A DNA stretch of 17,782 nt. Source: CAYUYM01 sp964449305. Lineage in GTDB: Bacteria > Bacteroidota > Ignavibacteria > SZUA-365 > CAYQST01. The DNA lies in NCBI GenBank assembly GCA_964449305.1, contig CAYUYM010000056.1, positions 1 to 17,782 of the forward strand, written 5' to 3'. Made by a program: the position numbers and the translations under genes. The notes under the pieces are model-generated. The model made no database searches. It saw nothing but the letters and a program-made list of their open reading frames with translations, and had not been told where the DNA came from. Positions 7,634-15,462 of this stretch are shown in pieces; the first letter of the stretch is position 1; each line of letters starts with the position of its first letter.

Positions 7634-9604
7634 ATGATCCGAACCATCACATCGATCCTTGTCCTGCTTGTCGTTGGCAACGGCACGCTCCGGGCGCAGG
7701 ATGTCTCCTTCCCCGGAGACACGCTCTCGCTGGAGGCGCTGCTGAACACACGCATCAACTCCGCGACGAAGCAATGGGAGACGGTCAACGAATCGCCGGC
7801 GTCCATCACCATCATCACAGCACAGCAGATCAAGCGCTTCGGGTATCAGACCCTCGCCGAGGTGCTCGATGCCGTCCGGGGATTTGCGACGTCGTATGAC
7901 CGGAACTACGCATATGTGGGTATCCGTGGGTTCGGGCGTCCGACCGACTATTCGAACCGCGTCACGCTGCTCCTCAACGGGACCACGGTGAATGAAAGCT
8001 GCTATGGCTCCGCACCCATGGGCACCGACTTCGCCCTTGATCTCTCCCTGGTGGAGCGCATCGAGGTGGTTCGCGGTCCCAACTCCACACTCTATGGAAC
8101 TGGTGCCATGTTCGCCACCATCAACGTTGTGACGAAGGACGGAGCATCGGTGGATGGACTGGAGGTGAACGGCGGCATCGGCAGCTTCAGCCACTATCGT
8201 GGGAGTGTGCACTACGGCCATCGTTTCGACACGGGACTCGACCTCGCAGTCAGCGGGTCGATCGGCGATGTGCGCGGGCAGGATCTGTTCTTCCACGAAT
8301 TCGATGCGCCCGAATCGAACGCCGGTCGGGTGATGGGGATGGACTGGGATACCCACGCCGGTGTCACCGCCCGGCTCACCTATGGCGGGGTGAGTTTCCA
8401 CGCGCTGTATTCGGACAGGAGGAAGGGCGTCCCCACGGCATCCTATGGGACGATCTTCAACAATGACGTGTATGAAACGCGGGACAGGATCGGTGTTGCG
8501 GAAGCCCGCTGGGACCACGATCTTTCGGCCTCGGTGCAGTCGTCGGTTCGTGTGTTCTTCAACCACTACCTCGGCGACGGAACCTATCCCTACCCCGGGC
8601 TTGAGGAATACGATGCCGGCGAAAGCGACTACCTCGGCGCCGAGGCCCGTATGCAATGGGATGTGCTGGTCAGCAACCGGATCGTCGCCGGCATGGAGTA
8701 TCAGGATCACCTCCGCGTCCGCTTTCTTCAGCGCGATCACGGAGTCACACTCGCCGAATCCGATCATCCATTCACCCTGTTCTCGCTGTACGTGGAGGAC
8801 GAATGGCAGGTGACCGATGATGTGACGCTGCTTGCCGGTGTGCGTCGCGACGAGTATTCCACCGTGGGCAGCGCCACCTCGCCACGGGCGGCGGCGATCA
8901 TCACCCCGTTTGACGGGGCCGTGGTCAAGCTTCTGTACGGCCAGGGTTTCCGCGCCCCCAACATGTACGAACGGTGGTATTCAGATTCAGCCACCTCCAT
9001 GATCGCCAACCCGGGGATCAAACCCGAAAGGATCGCCACCTACGAGCTTGTCTGGGAGCAGCGCATCTCCACCGGTATCCATGCCAGCATCTCGCTCTAT
9101 CAGTACGATCTGAAGGACGTGATCGAGCAGGCGACTGTTCCTGCAACGGGCGAGCAGCAGTTCCAGAACATCTCGCAGGTCCGCACGCGCGGGCTTGAGC
9201 TGGACTGCACGGCGGAGCCTCTGCCGGGTGTGCTCCTGTACGCCAACTATGCCTGGCAGCATGCGACGGAGCGCGGGACCGACAGCGCACTCACCAATTC
9301 GCCACGCCATCTGGCAAAGGCGGGAGTGGCATTTCCCCTGCTCGACGTCGCCCAGGTGGCAATCGAGGGTCGCTTCGAAAGCGGACGCAAGACCATACGA
9401 GCGAACCAGACACGTGATTTCGCCCTTGCAAACATCACGCTCACCTCGCAACCGCTGTTCGATCTCCTGCGTGTCACACTGGGGATCCGCAACCTCTTCA
9501 ACACGGCCTACGAGTATCCCGGTGGGCTGGAGCATCTCCAGGACAGCCTGCTGCAGGATGGCAGGACCTGGTTCCTGTCCATGACATGGAAGCTCCAGCC
9601 ATGA
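7634..9604 (+). CDS. TonB-dependent outer-membrane receptor
   Basis: The product is 656 aa. ATG 7634 has GGAG (7622-7625) 8 bp upstream. A signal peptide (MIRTITSILVLLVVGNGTLRAQ) is followed by the N-terminal segment LSLEALLNTRINSATKQ. This is typical of receptors that share the LSLEELLN...ITTASK pattern. The plug domain (about 50-165) contains SPASITIITAQQIKRFGYQTL, VRGF, GIRGFGRP, LLLNGTTVNES and VERIEVVRGPNSTLYGTGA. The rest is a 22-strand-type barrel, with the conserved GQGFRAPNMYERWY, NPGIKPERIATYEL, GIRNLFNTAYEYPG and a C-terminal aromatic strand (TWFLSMTWK). Such receptors import iron-siderophore, cobalamin or other scarce ligands using TonB energy; the ligand cannot be read from sequence. 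It starts 17 bp after the secretin gene and overlaps the YfiR-like gene, so a sensory role with the downstream YfiR and kinase is likely. Confidence 0.93.
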   Translation: MIRTITSILVLLVVGNGTLRAQDVSFPGDTLSLEALLNTRINSATKQWETVNESPASITIITAQQIKRFGYQTLAEVLDAVRGFATSYDRNYAYVGIRGFGRPTDYSNRVTLLLNGTTVNESCYGSAPMGTDFALDLSLVERIEVVRGPNSTLYGTGAMFATINVVTKDGASVDGLEVNGGIGSFSHYRGSVHYGHRFDTGLDLAVSGSIGDVRGQDLFFHEFDAPESNAGRVMGMDWDTHAGVTARLTYGGVSFHALYSDRRKGVPTASYGTIFNNDVYETRDRIGVAEARWDHDLSASVQSSVRVFFNHYLGDGTYPYPGLEEYDAGESDYLGAEARMQWDVLVSNRIVAGMEYQDHLRVRFLQRDHGVTLAESDHPFTLFSLYVEDEWQVTDDVTLLAGVRRDEYSTVGSATSPRAAAIITPFDGAVVKLLYGQGFRAPNMYERWYSDSATSMIANPGIKPERIATYELVWEQRISTGIHASISLYQYDLKDVIEQATVPATGEQQFQNISQVRTRGLELDCTAEPLPGVLLYANYAWQHATERGTDSALTNSPRHLAKAGVAFPLLDVAQVAIEGRFESGRKTIRANQTRDFALANITLTSQPLFDLLRVTLGIRNLFNTAYEYPGGLEHLQDSLLQDGRTWFLSMTWKLQP

Positions 9605-10212
9605 GCCGCGCCACGTCCCAGCACCGCCACACAACAACCGCTCCTGTCATGATGCACCGTGCCCTGATCACCCTCTTCGTCGCAGCGCTGCTTGTCCCGG
9701 CCGCGCATGGGCAGGACATGCCCGTGCCGGTGGACATCCAGATACCGCTGTTCCTCAAGATGCTGACGTTCGACCGGACGACGCAGGCGCGCGGTTCGCA
9801 GCCGGTGGAGGTGGGGATCGTGTATCAGGCCTCGAATCGCAACGGCAACAGAGCCCGCGAGGAGGCGCAGCGGGCGTTTGCCCGGGTGCCGCGTCTGGGC
9901 AATGCGGAGGTGCGTGTCCATCTCATCAACATCGAATCGGAGGATCTGGAGAAGGCCCTCGCGAAGTACCATGTGACTGTCGCCTACGTCTGCCCTCTGC
10001 GTGCTGTCAGCATCGAGACGCTGGCGCAGACGATGGTTGCCGCGAGGGTGCTGACCGTCACGGGTGTGCCCGTCTATGCGGAGCGCGGTCTCGCGGTGAG
10101 TTTCGGCAATGTCAACGAACGCCCGCAGATCATCATCAATCTGCCTGCCTCCAGGCGTGCAGGCGCGGATTTCGACTCCCGCGTTCTTGCGCTTTCCAAA
10201 GTCATCCATTGA
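9601..10212 (+). CDS. YfiR family (DUF4154) periplasmic protein
   Basis: The product is 203 aa from ATG 9601, which overlaps the receptor stop as ATGA and has GGAAG (9588-9592) upstream. ATG 9586 and ATG 9649/9652 are alternatives; the last two would place the start directly before the signal peptide (MMHRALITLFVAALLVPAAHGQ) but lack a Shine-Dalgarno. The mature part shows the DUF4154 pattern: an N-terminal IPLFLKMLTFDR strand-helix, a central VEVGIVYQ strand, VAARVLTVTGVPVYAERGLAVSF, and the ending IIINLPASRRAGADFDSRVLALSKVI. That ending closely follows the family consensus F.IN...A.......SS.LL.LA. In Pseudomonas, YfiR binds and restrains the periplasmic CHASE8 domain of the diguanylate cyclase YfiN. 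Here the next gene has a CHASE8-like periplasmic region but a kinase output. Only one cysteine is present in the protein, unlike the disulfide-bearing Pseudomonas YfiR. Confidence 0.85.
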   Translation: MSRATSQHRHTTTAPVMMHRALITLFVAALLVPAAHGQDMPVPVDIQIPLFLKMLTFDRTTQARGSQPVEVGIVYQASNRNGNRAREEAQRAFARVPRLGNAEVRVHLINIESEDLEKALAKYHVTVAYVCPLRAVSIETLAQTMVAARVLTVTGVPVYAERGLAVSFGNVNERPQIIINLPASRRAGADFDSRVLALSKVIH

Positions 10213-10224
10213 GCAAGGAGTGAC

Positions 10225-13200
10225 ATGCTGACGAACCTCTTCTCCCGGCTCTCGATCCGACTCAAACTGGTGGTGGTCATCACCTTCCTGCTCTGGGTCA
10301 TTTCGATCTTCATCTTCTTCTTCTTCCCGGCGCAGTTCGAGAATCAGGCGCTTGAAGCGATCGCCTCCAAGGCGCACAGCATCTCCAACATGACCGCCTT
10401 TGGCGTGGCACCCGCCATCATGTTCGACGATCGGCGGGCCATTGATGAGGTGTTTCAAAGTGCACAACAGAACGAGGATCTGCTGTACATCGTGATCGTC
10501 AACGATTCCGGCAAGGTGATCTACGGGTTCAACCAGGACAAGGCGGATCAGGTGAAGTACATGGAGGGGATCAACGCGTTGAGCGAGGATCAGTTTGTGT
10601 ACAAGACGGCGGTGGGAGTGACAGGAGGCACGCGCAAGATTGCGGATCTCTACCTGGGGCTTTCACTGTCCCGGCTCAAGGATGAGGTGGGGAAGAGCCG
10701 CGCGCTGATTGCGCTTGTGAGCCTTCTCGTCTTTGTGTTCGGTGTGGGGGCGGTGATCGCGATCAGCACCATCATCACCGGGCCGCTGCGGTCGATGGCC
10801 GAGGCGGCAAGCGCCATCGCCCGCGGCGACATGGCCAAGCGTGCGGACATCAACTCGAAGGATGAGGTGGGCGACATCGCCGGATCCTTCAACCAGATGG
10901 TGGAGAACCTGCGCAAGGCCTACGAGGAGCTGGAGACGGTGAACAAGACGCTTGAGAGCCGCGTGTCCGAGCGCACCTACGAGTATCAGACGGAGATCGA
11001 CGAGCGTCGCAAGGTGGAGCAGGCGCTGCTGCTCAGCGAGGCCCGCCAGCGTGCCATCCTGAACGCCATCCCCGACATGATGCTGTTCCGTGACAGCGAC
11101 GGCGAGTACTCGCCCGATCCGGATTTTCTCTTCATCCCACCGACGGACGAATTCCAGATCGAGGACCGGCACGAGCAGGTCCAGAACGTCGTGTCGCGCG
11201 TGGAGCCGCTCATCCGGACAGCGATCGAGACGCGCACGGTCCAGATGATGGAGTATTCGGTGCTGACACCCATCCGCAGGCACCACTTCGAGGCACGCAT
11301 CGCCTCGTGCGAGAACGACCAGGCTGTGGTGATCGTGCGCGACATCACCGATCGCAAGGAGACCGAGGAATCGCTCCGGGCATCGGAATCCCGCCAACGC
11401 GCCATCCTGGGTGCCATGCCCGACATCATGTTCCTGCAGGATGCGGATCGCGTGTACCTGGACTATTACGCACCTGATCCCTCCAAGCTGTTTGTTCCGC
11501 CCGACAAGTTCCTCGGGCGCCGCTCCGACGACGTCCTGCCCTTCGATCTCTCGCTACAGATCAACCCGCTCTACACAAAGGCGCTGGAAACCGGCAGGAT
11601 GCAGTTCCTTGAATACTACCTGGAGCAGAACGGAAAGATCTCGTTCTTCGAGGCACGCATCTCCCCGAGCGGCCCCGACCATACGGTGACCATCGTGCGC
11701 GACATCACCGAGCGCAAGCATGCCGAGGCGCGCATGCATCTGCAGGGCGCGGCGCTGGAGGCGGCGGCGAACGCCATCGTGATCACCGACAGGAACGGGG
11801 ACATCGTCTACGTCAATCCCGCCTTCACCGAGCTGACAGGCCATCAGCTCAGCGAGGTGCTCGGTCACAGCCTGCAGATCCAGAAGTCCGGCGTCCACGA
11901 TCAGGTGTTTTATGAGACGCTGTGGAACACGATCGGATCCGGCAGTGTGTGGCATGGCGAGATCACCAACAAGCGGAAGGACGGGAGTCTCTATGTGGAG
12001 GAGATGACCATCACACCGGTGCTGAACGATGACGGGCAGATCCAGTACTACATCGCCATCAAGCAGGACATCACCGCACGCAAGCAGATCGAGGATTCGC
12101 TCGTCCAGGCCAAGGAACGCGCGGAGAATGCCGACAGGCTGAAGGATCTCTTCATCGGCAACATTTCCCACCAGATCCGCACCCCCCTCAACCTCATCAT
12201 CGGCTACATCAATCTGAGCCTCGCCGAGCTGGAGGCCGTGCGAAACGATTCGCTCAACGCCTACTTCGATTCGATCAAGGAATCGGCGAAGCAGCTCGTC
12301 CGTACGGTGGACCTTGTTCTCGACATATCACGCATCGAGGCGGGCAACCTGGAGATCGAGCATGCATCCATCAATCTCACGGCCATGATCGAGGCCGAGG
12401 TGGACGACATCAAGAACGCGGCCCGTGAGAAGAACCTGACCGTGTCGTACATGAACGACTGCGGAAGCGTGGTGATGGAGGGCGACGAGTACTATCTCTC
12501 GCGCGTGTTCAAGAACCTTCTGGACAATGCGGTGAAGTTCACCGAACAGGGTTTTGTGAAGGTGCGGGTCCTGGGCGATCCATCGGGATCGGTGGTGGTG
12601 GAGGTGGAGGATTCCGGGGTCGGCATCTCACCAGACTACTGCACCCGCATCTTCGAGCCCTACGCCCGTGAGGAGGAGCACGATGCCTCCACCTTCCGCG
12701 GAGTGGGCCTGGGCCTGGCGCTGGTGAAGAAGTACCTCGATCTGCACAACGCCAGCATCGACGTCCGCAGCGTCAAGGGCCACGGGAGCGTGTTTGCCAT
12801 CGTCTTCGATCCGTCGAATGTCCGTGTAAACGAGGTGCGCCACCAGGTGGCCGAGTCCGTGGTGGCCGTCACGCCACAACCTGTCGTCACCCCGAAGGCG
12901 AAGTCGACCGGAGGTCCACCCATCCTCATCCTCGAGGACGACCTGCCCACCTGCCAGTTCATGCGCCTGATCCTCAAGCAGCATTACACGCCGCTCATCG
13001 CCAACACCGTGGCGGAGGCGCGCAAGGTGCTTGCCGAACAGGAAGTAAGCCTCATCCTCACGGACATCTCGCTCTCGGGCGAGGAGGATGGCCTCACCTT
13101 TGTCAAGGAGCTCCGCGGTATCGAGGCATTCAAGGTGGTTCCCATCATCGTGGTGACGGCACACGCCTTTCCGCGGGACCGTGATCTCGCGCTCGAATCG

Positions 13201-13284
13201 GGGTGCAACGAGTTCCTCACCAAGCCGGTGGATCGCAACATCCTGCTGGACTTGATCAATCGTCTGCTGACAGGCCGGGGATAG
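10225..13284 (+). CDS. Hybrid sensor histidine kinase (CHASE8-like, HAMP, three PAS, HisKA, HATPase, receiver)
   Basis: The product is 1019 aa from ATG 10225, with a strong AAGGAG (10215-10220). It starts 12 bp after the YfiR-like gene. Membrane helices lie at about 15-34 and 160-184. They enclose a periplasmic domain of about 125 aa with MFDDRRAIDEVFQSAQQNEDLLYIVIVNDSGKV, the pattern of CHASE8. A HAMP (about 185-235) and coiled coil follow. PAS-like domains at about 272-377 and 388-502 are related to each other (RQRAIL..MPD; HFEARI; VIVRDIT.RK). A more typical PAS lies at about 505-625. The HisKA H-box is NISHQIRTPLN with H649; the residue after His is Gln where Glu is more usual. The ATPase domain has FKNLLDNAVKF, DSGVGIS and GVGLGLALVKKY. 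The receiver has paired acids (EDD), D947 as phosphoacceptor, T978 and K1000. It probably phosphorelays internally and then to an unlinked HPt partner; no DNA-binding regulator is adjacent. Confidence 0.93.
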   Translation: MLTNLFSRLSIRLKLVVVITFLLWVISIFIFFFFPAQFENQALEAIASKAHSISNMTAFGVAPAIMFDDRRAIDEVFQSAQQNEDLLYIVIVNDSGKVIYGFNQDKADQVKYMEGINALSEDQFVYKTAVGVTGGTRKIADLYLGLSLSRLKDEVGKSRALIALVSLLVFVFGVGAVIAISTIITGPLRSMAEAASAIARGDMAKRADINSKDEVGDIAGSFNQMVENLRKAYEELETVNKTLESRVSERTYEYQTEIDERRKVEQALLLSEARQRAILNAIPDMMLFRDSDGEYSPDPDFLFIPPTDEFQIEDRHEQVQNVVSRVEPLIRTAIETRTVQMMEYSVLTPIRRHHFEARIASCENDQAVVIVRDITDRKETEESLRASESRQRAILGAMPDIMFLQDADRVYLDYYAPDPSKLFVPPDKFLGRRSDDVLPFDLSLQINPLYTKALETGRMQFLEYYLEQNGKISFFEARISPSGPDHTVTIVRDITERKHAEARMHLQGAALEAAANAIVITDRNGDIVYVNPAFTELTGHQLSEVLGHSLQIQKSGVHDQVFYETLWNTIGSGSVWHGEITNKRKDGSLYVEEMTITPVLNDDGQIQYYIAIKQDITARKQIEDSLVQAKERAENADRLKDLFIGNISHQIRTPLNLIIGYINLSLAELEAVRNDSLNAYFDSIKESAKQLVRTVDLVLDISRIEAGNLEIEHASINLTAMIEAEVDDIKNAAREKNLTVSYMNDCGSVVMEGDEYYLSRVFKNLLDNAVKFTEQGFVKVRVLGDPSGSVVVEVEDSGVGISPDYCTRIFEPYAREEEHDASTFRGVGLGLALVKKYLDLHNASIDVRSVKGHGSVFAIVFDPSNVRVNEVRHQVAESVVAVTPQPVVTPKAKSTGGPPILILEDDLPTCQFMRLILKQHYTPLIANTVAEARKVLAEQEVSLILTDISLSGEEDGLTFVKELRGIEAFKVVPIIVVTAHAFPRDRDLALESGCNEFLTKPVDRNILLDLINRLLTGRG

Positions 13285-14152
13285 CAAGCCAGTACATGGT
13301 CTGTAGGCCCTTGCCCTTGACATCGACGGGGGGGCGCGGAACGAAGCGATGGGTGCTGCGTGCATGCCCGCAGGTGGAGGCCGACACGTTGATGCGCATG
13401 GGCTCGGAATGGGATTCCATGCGTGATGCGGTGTTGATGGTGTCGCCGAACACGTCGTAGATGTACTTCTTGATTCCGACCACACCGCCCACGACGGGAC
13501 CGGAGTGCACACCGATGCGGATCTTCCATCGAATGTCCGCATCACGATTGCGCTCATGCAGGAAGCGCAGCATCTCGGCTGCTAAATCCAGGATGGCCTC
13601 CGCATGCCGTGGGTTCTCGTCGGGCATGCCGCACAGCGCGAGGTAGGCGTCACCTATCGTCTTGATCCGCTCACAACCATTGCGCTCGATGATGGTGTCG
13701 AAGGCGGTGAACATGCCGTTGAGTTCGTCGATCAGGGTGATGGGGTCGAGGGTGGACGACATCTGCGTGAAGCCGACAAGATCCGAAAACAACACCGTGA
13801 CGTTGTCGTAGGTGCGCGGTTCGGTCCTCCCATGCATCTTGAGATCGTTCGCCACGCTCACCGGCAGGATGTTGAGCAGGAGGCGCTCGGAGTGCTCCTT
13901 TTCCTCACGGAGGCGTTCATTGAGATCGAGCAGCTGGATGTTCGCCTCTCCGATGCGGATCTTCTGCTCCTCGAGGATCTCCGTACGTTCCATGAGGTTC
14001 AGTGTCTTTTCCGCAAGCTCCATCCTTGCATCGTGCATTTCGTCCTCCATGCTGCGCATGCGCTTCAGCGCGTTCCGATACTTGAGGTGCATGCCCAGGG
14101 CGAGTCCACACGCGGCGACAGCGAGAAGCAGAAGGAGAATGGCAGATGACAT
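13256..14152 (-). CDS. Membrane-anchored class III adenylate cyclase
   Basis: The product is 298 aa from ATG 14152-14150, preceded by AGGG at short spacing. A longer open frame upstream is rejected because it reads back into the neighbouring FAD gene and through the N run. One N-terminal membrane helix (about 3-21) is followed by a long coiled coil (about 28-92) ending in SERLLLNILPVSVANDL, the usual linker before a class III catalytic domain. Metal-binding aspartates are D124 (FSDLVGFT) and D168 (TIGDAY). Purine-specifying residues K164 (RIKTIGD) and D233 (YDVFGD) match adenylate rather than guanylate cyclases. Transition-state residues N240 and R244 (NTASR) are present. The protein should make cAMP as a homodimer. 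No HAMP or sensor domain is visible. Its 3' end overlaps the histidine kinase gene by 29 bp on the opposite strand, so no terminator separates them. Confidence 0.92.
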   Translation of the reverse strand: MSSAILLLLLAVAACGLALGMHLKYRNALKRMRSMEDEMHDARMELAEKTLNLMERTEILEEQKIRIGEANIQLLDLNERLREEKEHSERLLLNILPVSVANDLKMHGRTEPRTYDNVTVLFSDLVGFTQMSSTLDPITLIDELNGMFTAFDTIIERNGCERIKTIGDAYLALCGMPDENPRHAEAILDLAAEMLRFLHERNRDADIRWKIRIGVHSGPVVGGVVGIKKYIYDVFGDTINTASRMESHSEPMRINVSASTCGHARSTHRFVPRPPVDVKGKGLQTMYWLAIPGLSADD

Positions 14153-14250
14153 GGCATCCCTGGTGGATGTGAAGCGCGTGCAATGTAGCGAAATCCTGTG
14201 GATCGTGCCCGGATGAATGGCACGGCCCGCCAGCCATTGCGACACCATGC

Positions 14251-15462
14251 TCACCGCTTTGCGGAGAGCGGCACCGGTGCAGGACCGACAGGGATGAAAC
14301 GAGGAACGGTGCGGNNNNNNNNNNCCTCGTTGCCGGAGAAGCTTCGCGCGGGAGAAAGCTGGTGAAGCGTCTCGTCCCAGGCGTGCGAGTCGTCGACGAG
14401 GATGTCGGCGAGCATGACACCCAGGCCGGGCCCGAGCATGAAGCCCTGCCCGCACATGCCGACGGCGAGGAACATGTTCGCGACACCGTCGGCGGGGCCG
14501 ACGATGGGGAAGCCATCGGGGGATTGCGGGTAGAGGCCGCGCCAGGTGCGGCGCACGCGGAGGTGCCGCAGCCGCGGGTAGAGGTGGACCATGCGTGCCA
14601 CCACCTGCGGAAGGAAGGTGGAGGTGTTGTCGATGTCAGCGCCGACGATGGGGGGCTTTGGTGTGATGCAGAACACCACCTGCCCCTCCTTGTTCTGGTA
14701 GAAGTAGTAGTTCAGCGAGTCCTCGTCCGGTTCGATGTCGACCACCATGGGTGCGAAGAAGGGCTGCACCGGTTCCGTGACGCCGGCCTCATGGCAGTCG
14801 GGGTGGACGGGAACGTCGATGCCCGCCAGCGCACCGATGCGTCGCGCCTCAGCGCCTGCGGCATTGATGATCAGCCCTGCTGAATGACGGTTGCACGACG
14901 TGATGACGGCGGTGATGCGGTCGCCATCCATCTCCAGGCCGGTGACCTCCTCGTTGAAGAAGAACTCCACACCGGCCCGCCGGGCGAGCATGTGGCAGGC
15001 GTCGGCCGTCTTGAGTGGAGACGCGCTTCCATCGCCGGGGGAGAAGGTGCCGCCGCGCAGTCCCTCCCGGCGTATGCCCGGAACGAGGCGTTCGATGTCG
15101 TCGGGGGCAACCCAGTCGATGGCGAGGCCGGCCTCGCGCTGCCGTGCGAGAAGCGTGCGGAGAGTGTCCTCGCGATCGCTCGTGTAGACAGGGTAGAGGT
15201 ATCCGCCCTGCACCCAGTCCACGTCCATGCCATGCTCCTCCTCGAAGCGCCGGAAGATGCCGAGGGATTCTGTGCAGAGGCGGATCTTGGCGGGGTCGGA
15301 ATGCGTGGCGCGGATGCCGCCGATGGCCGCGCGGTTCTGACCGCGTCCGAATGACGGGTGTTGTTCAATGACGGCCACGGAGCGGCCGCGGGTGGCGAGT
15401 TCGCGGGCGATGGGGAGTCCGACACTGCCGGCACCGATCACGATCACATCATGGGTCTTCAT
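14251..15462 (-). CDS. FAD-dependent amine/imino-acid dehydrogenase, DadA / sarcosine oxidase beta-like
   Basis: The product is about 403 aa as drawn. ATG 15462-15460 overlaps the upstream stop as ATGA and has a strong GGAGG about 8 bp away. A Rossmann FAD-binding motif opens the protein (VIVIGAGSVGLPIARELA, GxGxxG at 10-15, E33 closing strand two). It is followed by GQNRAAIGGIRATHSD, typical of the sarcosine oxidase beta / proline dehydrogenase beta group of DAO flavoproteins. The mid-region has GGTFSPGDGSASPLKTADA, and the C-terminal FAD-contact block is GVANMFLAVGMCGQGFMLGPGLG. The enzyme oxidises a C-N bond of an amino or N-methyl amino acid; the substrate (proline, hydroxyproline, sarcosine or similar) cannot be told. 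Electrons would pass to the iron-sulfur partner encoded just upstream. Ten N near the 3' end leave the last about 24 residues and the stop uncertain. Confidence 0.88.
   Translation of the reverse strand: MKTHDVIVIGAGSVGLPIARELATRGRSVAVIEQHPSFGRGQNRAAIGGIRATHSDPAKIRLCTESLGIFRRFEEEHGMDVDWVQGGYLYPVYTSDREDTLRTLLARQREAGLAIDWVAPDDIERLVPGIRREGLRGGTFSPGDGSASPLKTADACHMLARRAGVEFFFNEEVTGLEMDGDRITAVITSCNRHSAGLIINAAGAEARRIGALAGIDVPVHPDCHEAGVTEPVQPFFAPMVVDIEPDEDSLNYYFYQNKEGQVVFCITPKPPIVGADIDNTSTFLPQVVARMVHLYPRLRHLRVRRTWRGLYPQSPDGFPIVGPADGVANMFLAVGMCGQGFMLGPGLGVMLADILVDDSHAWDETLHQLSPARSFSGNEXXXXRTVPRFIPVGPAPVPLSAKR
14315..14324. other. Assembly gap, 10 N
   Basis: Ten N lie near the 3' end of the FAD dehydrogenase gene. 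The reading frame after the run (residues RTVPRFIPVG onward) may not be the true one, because the real gap length is unknown; family members often end close to this point. Confidence 0.98.

Noticed and set aside
7124..8767. 547-aa open frame on the minus strand
   Set aside because: It lies antisense to the secretin and TonB receptor genes, both firmly identified, and its translation has no recognisable domain or signal.
13917..14516. Long minus-strand frames running through the 10-N gap, including a 399-aa version of the cyclase
   Set aside because: The extra N-terminal residues are an alternate-frame reading of the FAD gene; the cyclase start at 14152 gives a proper membrane anchor.
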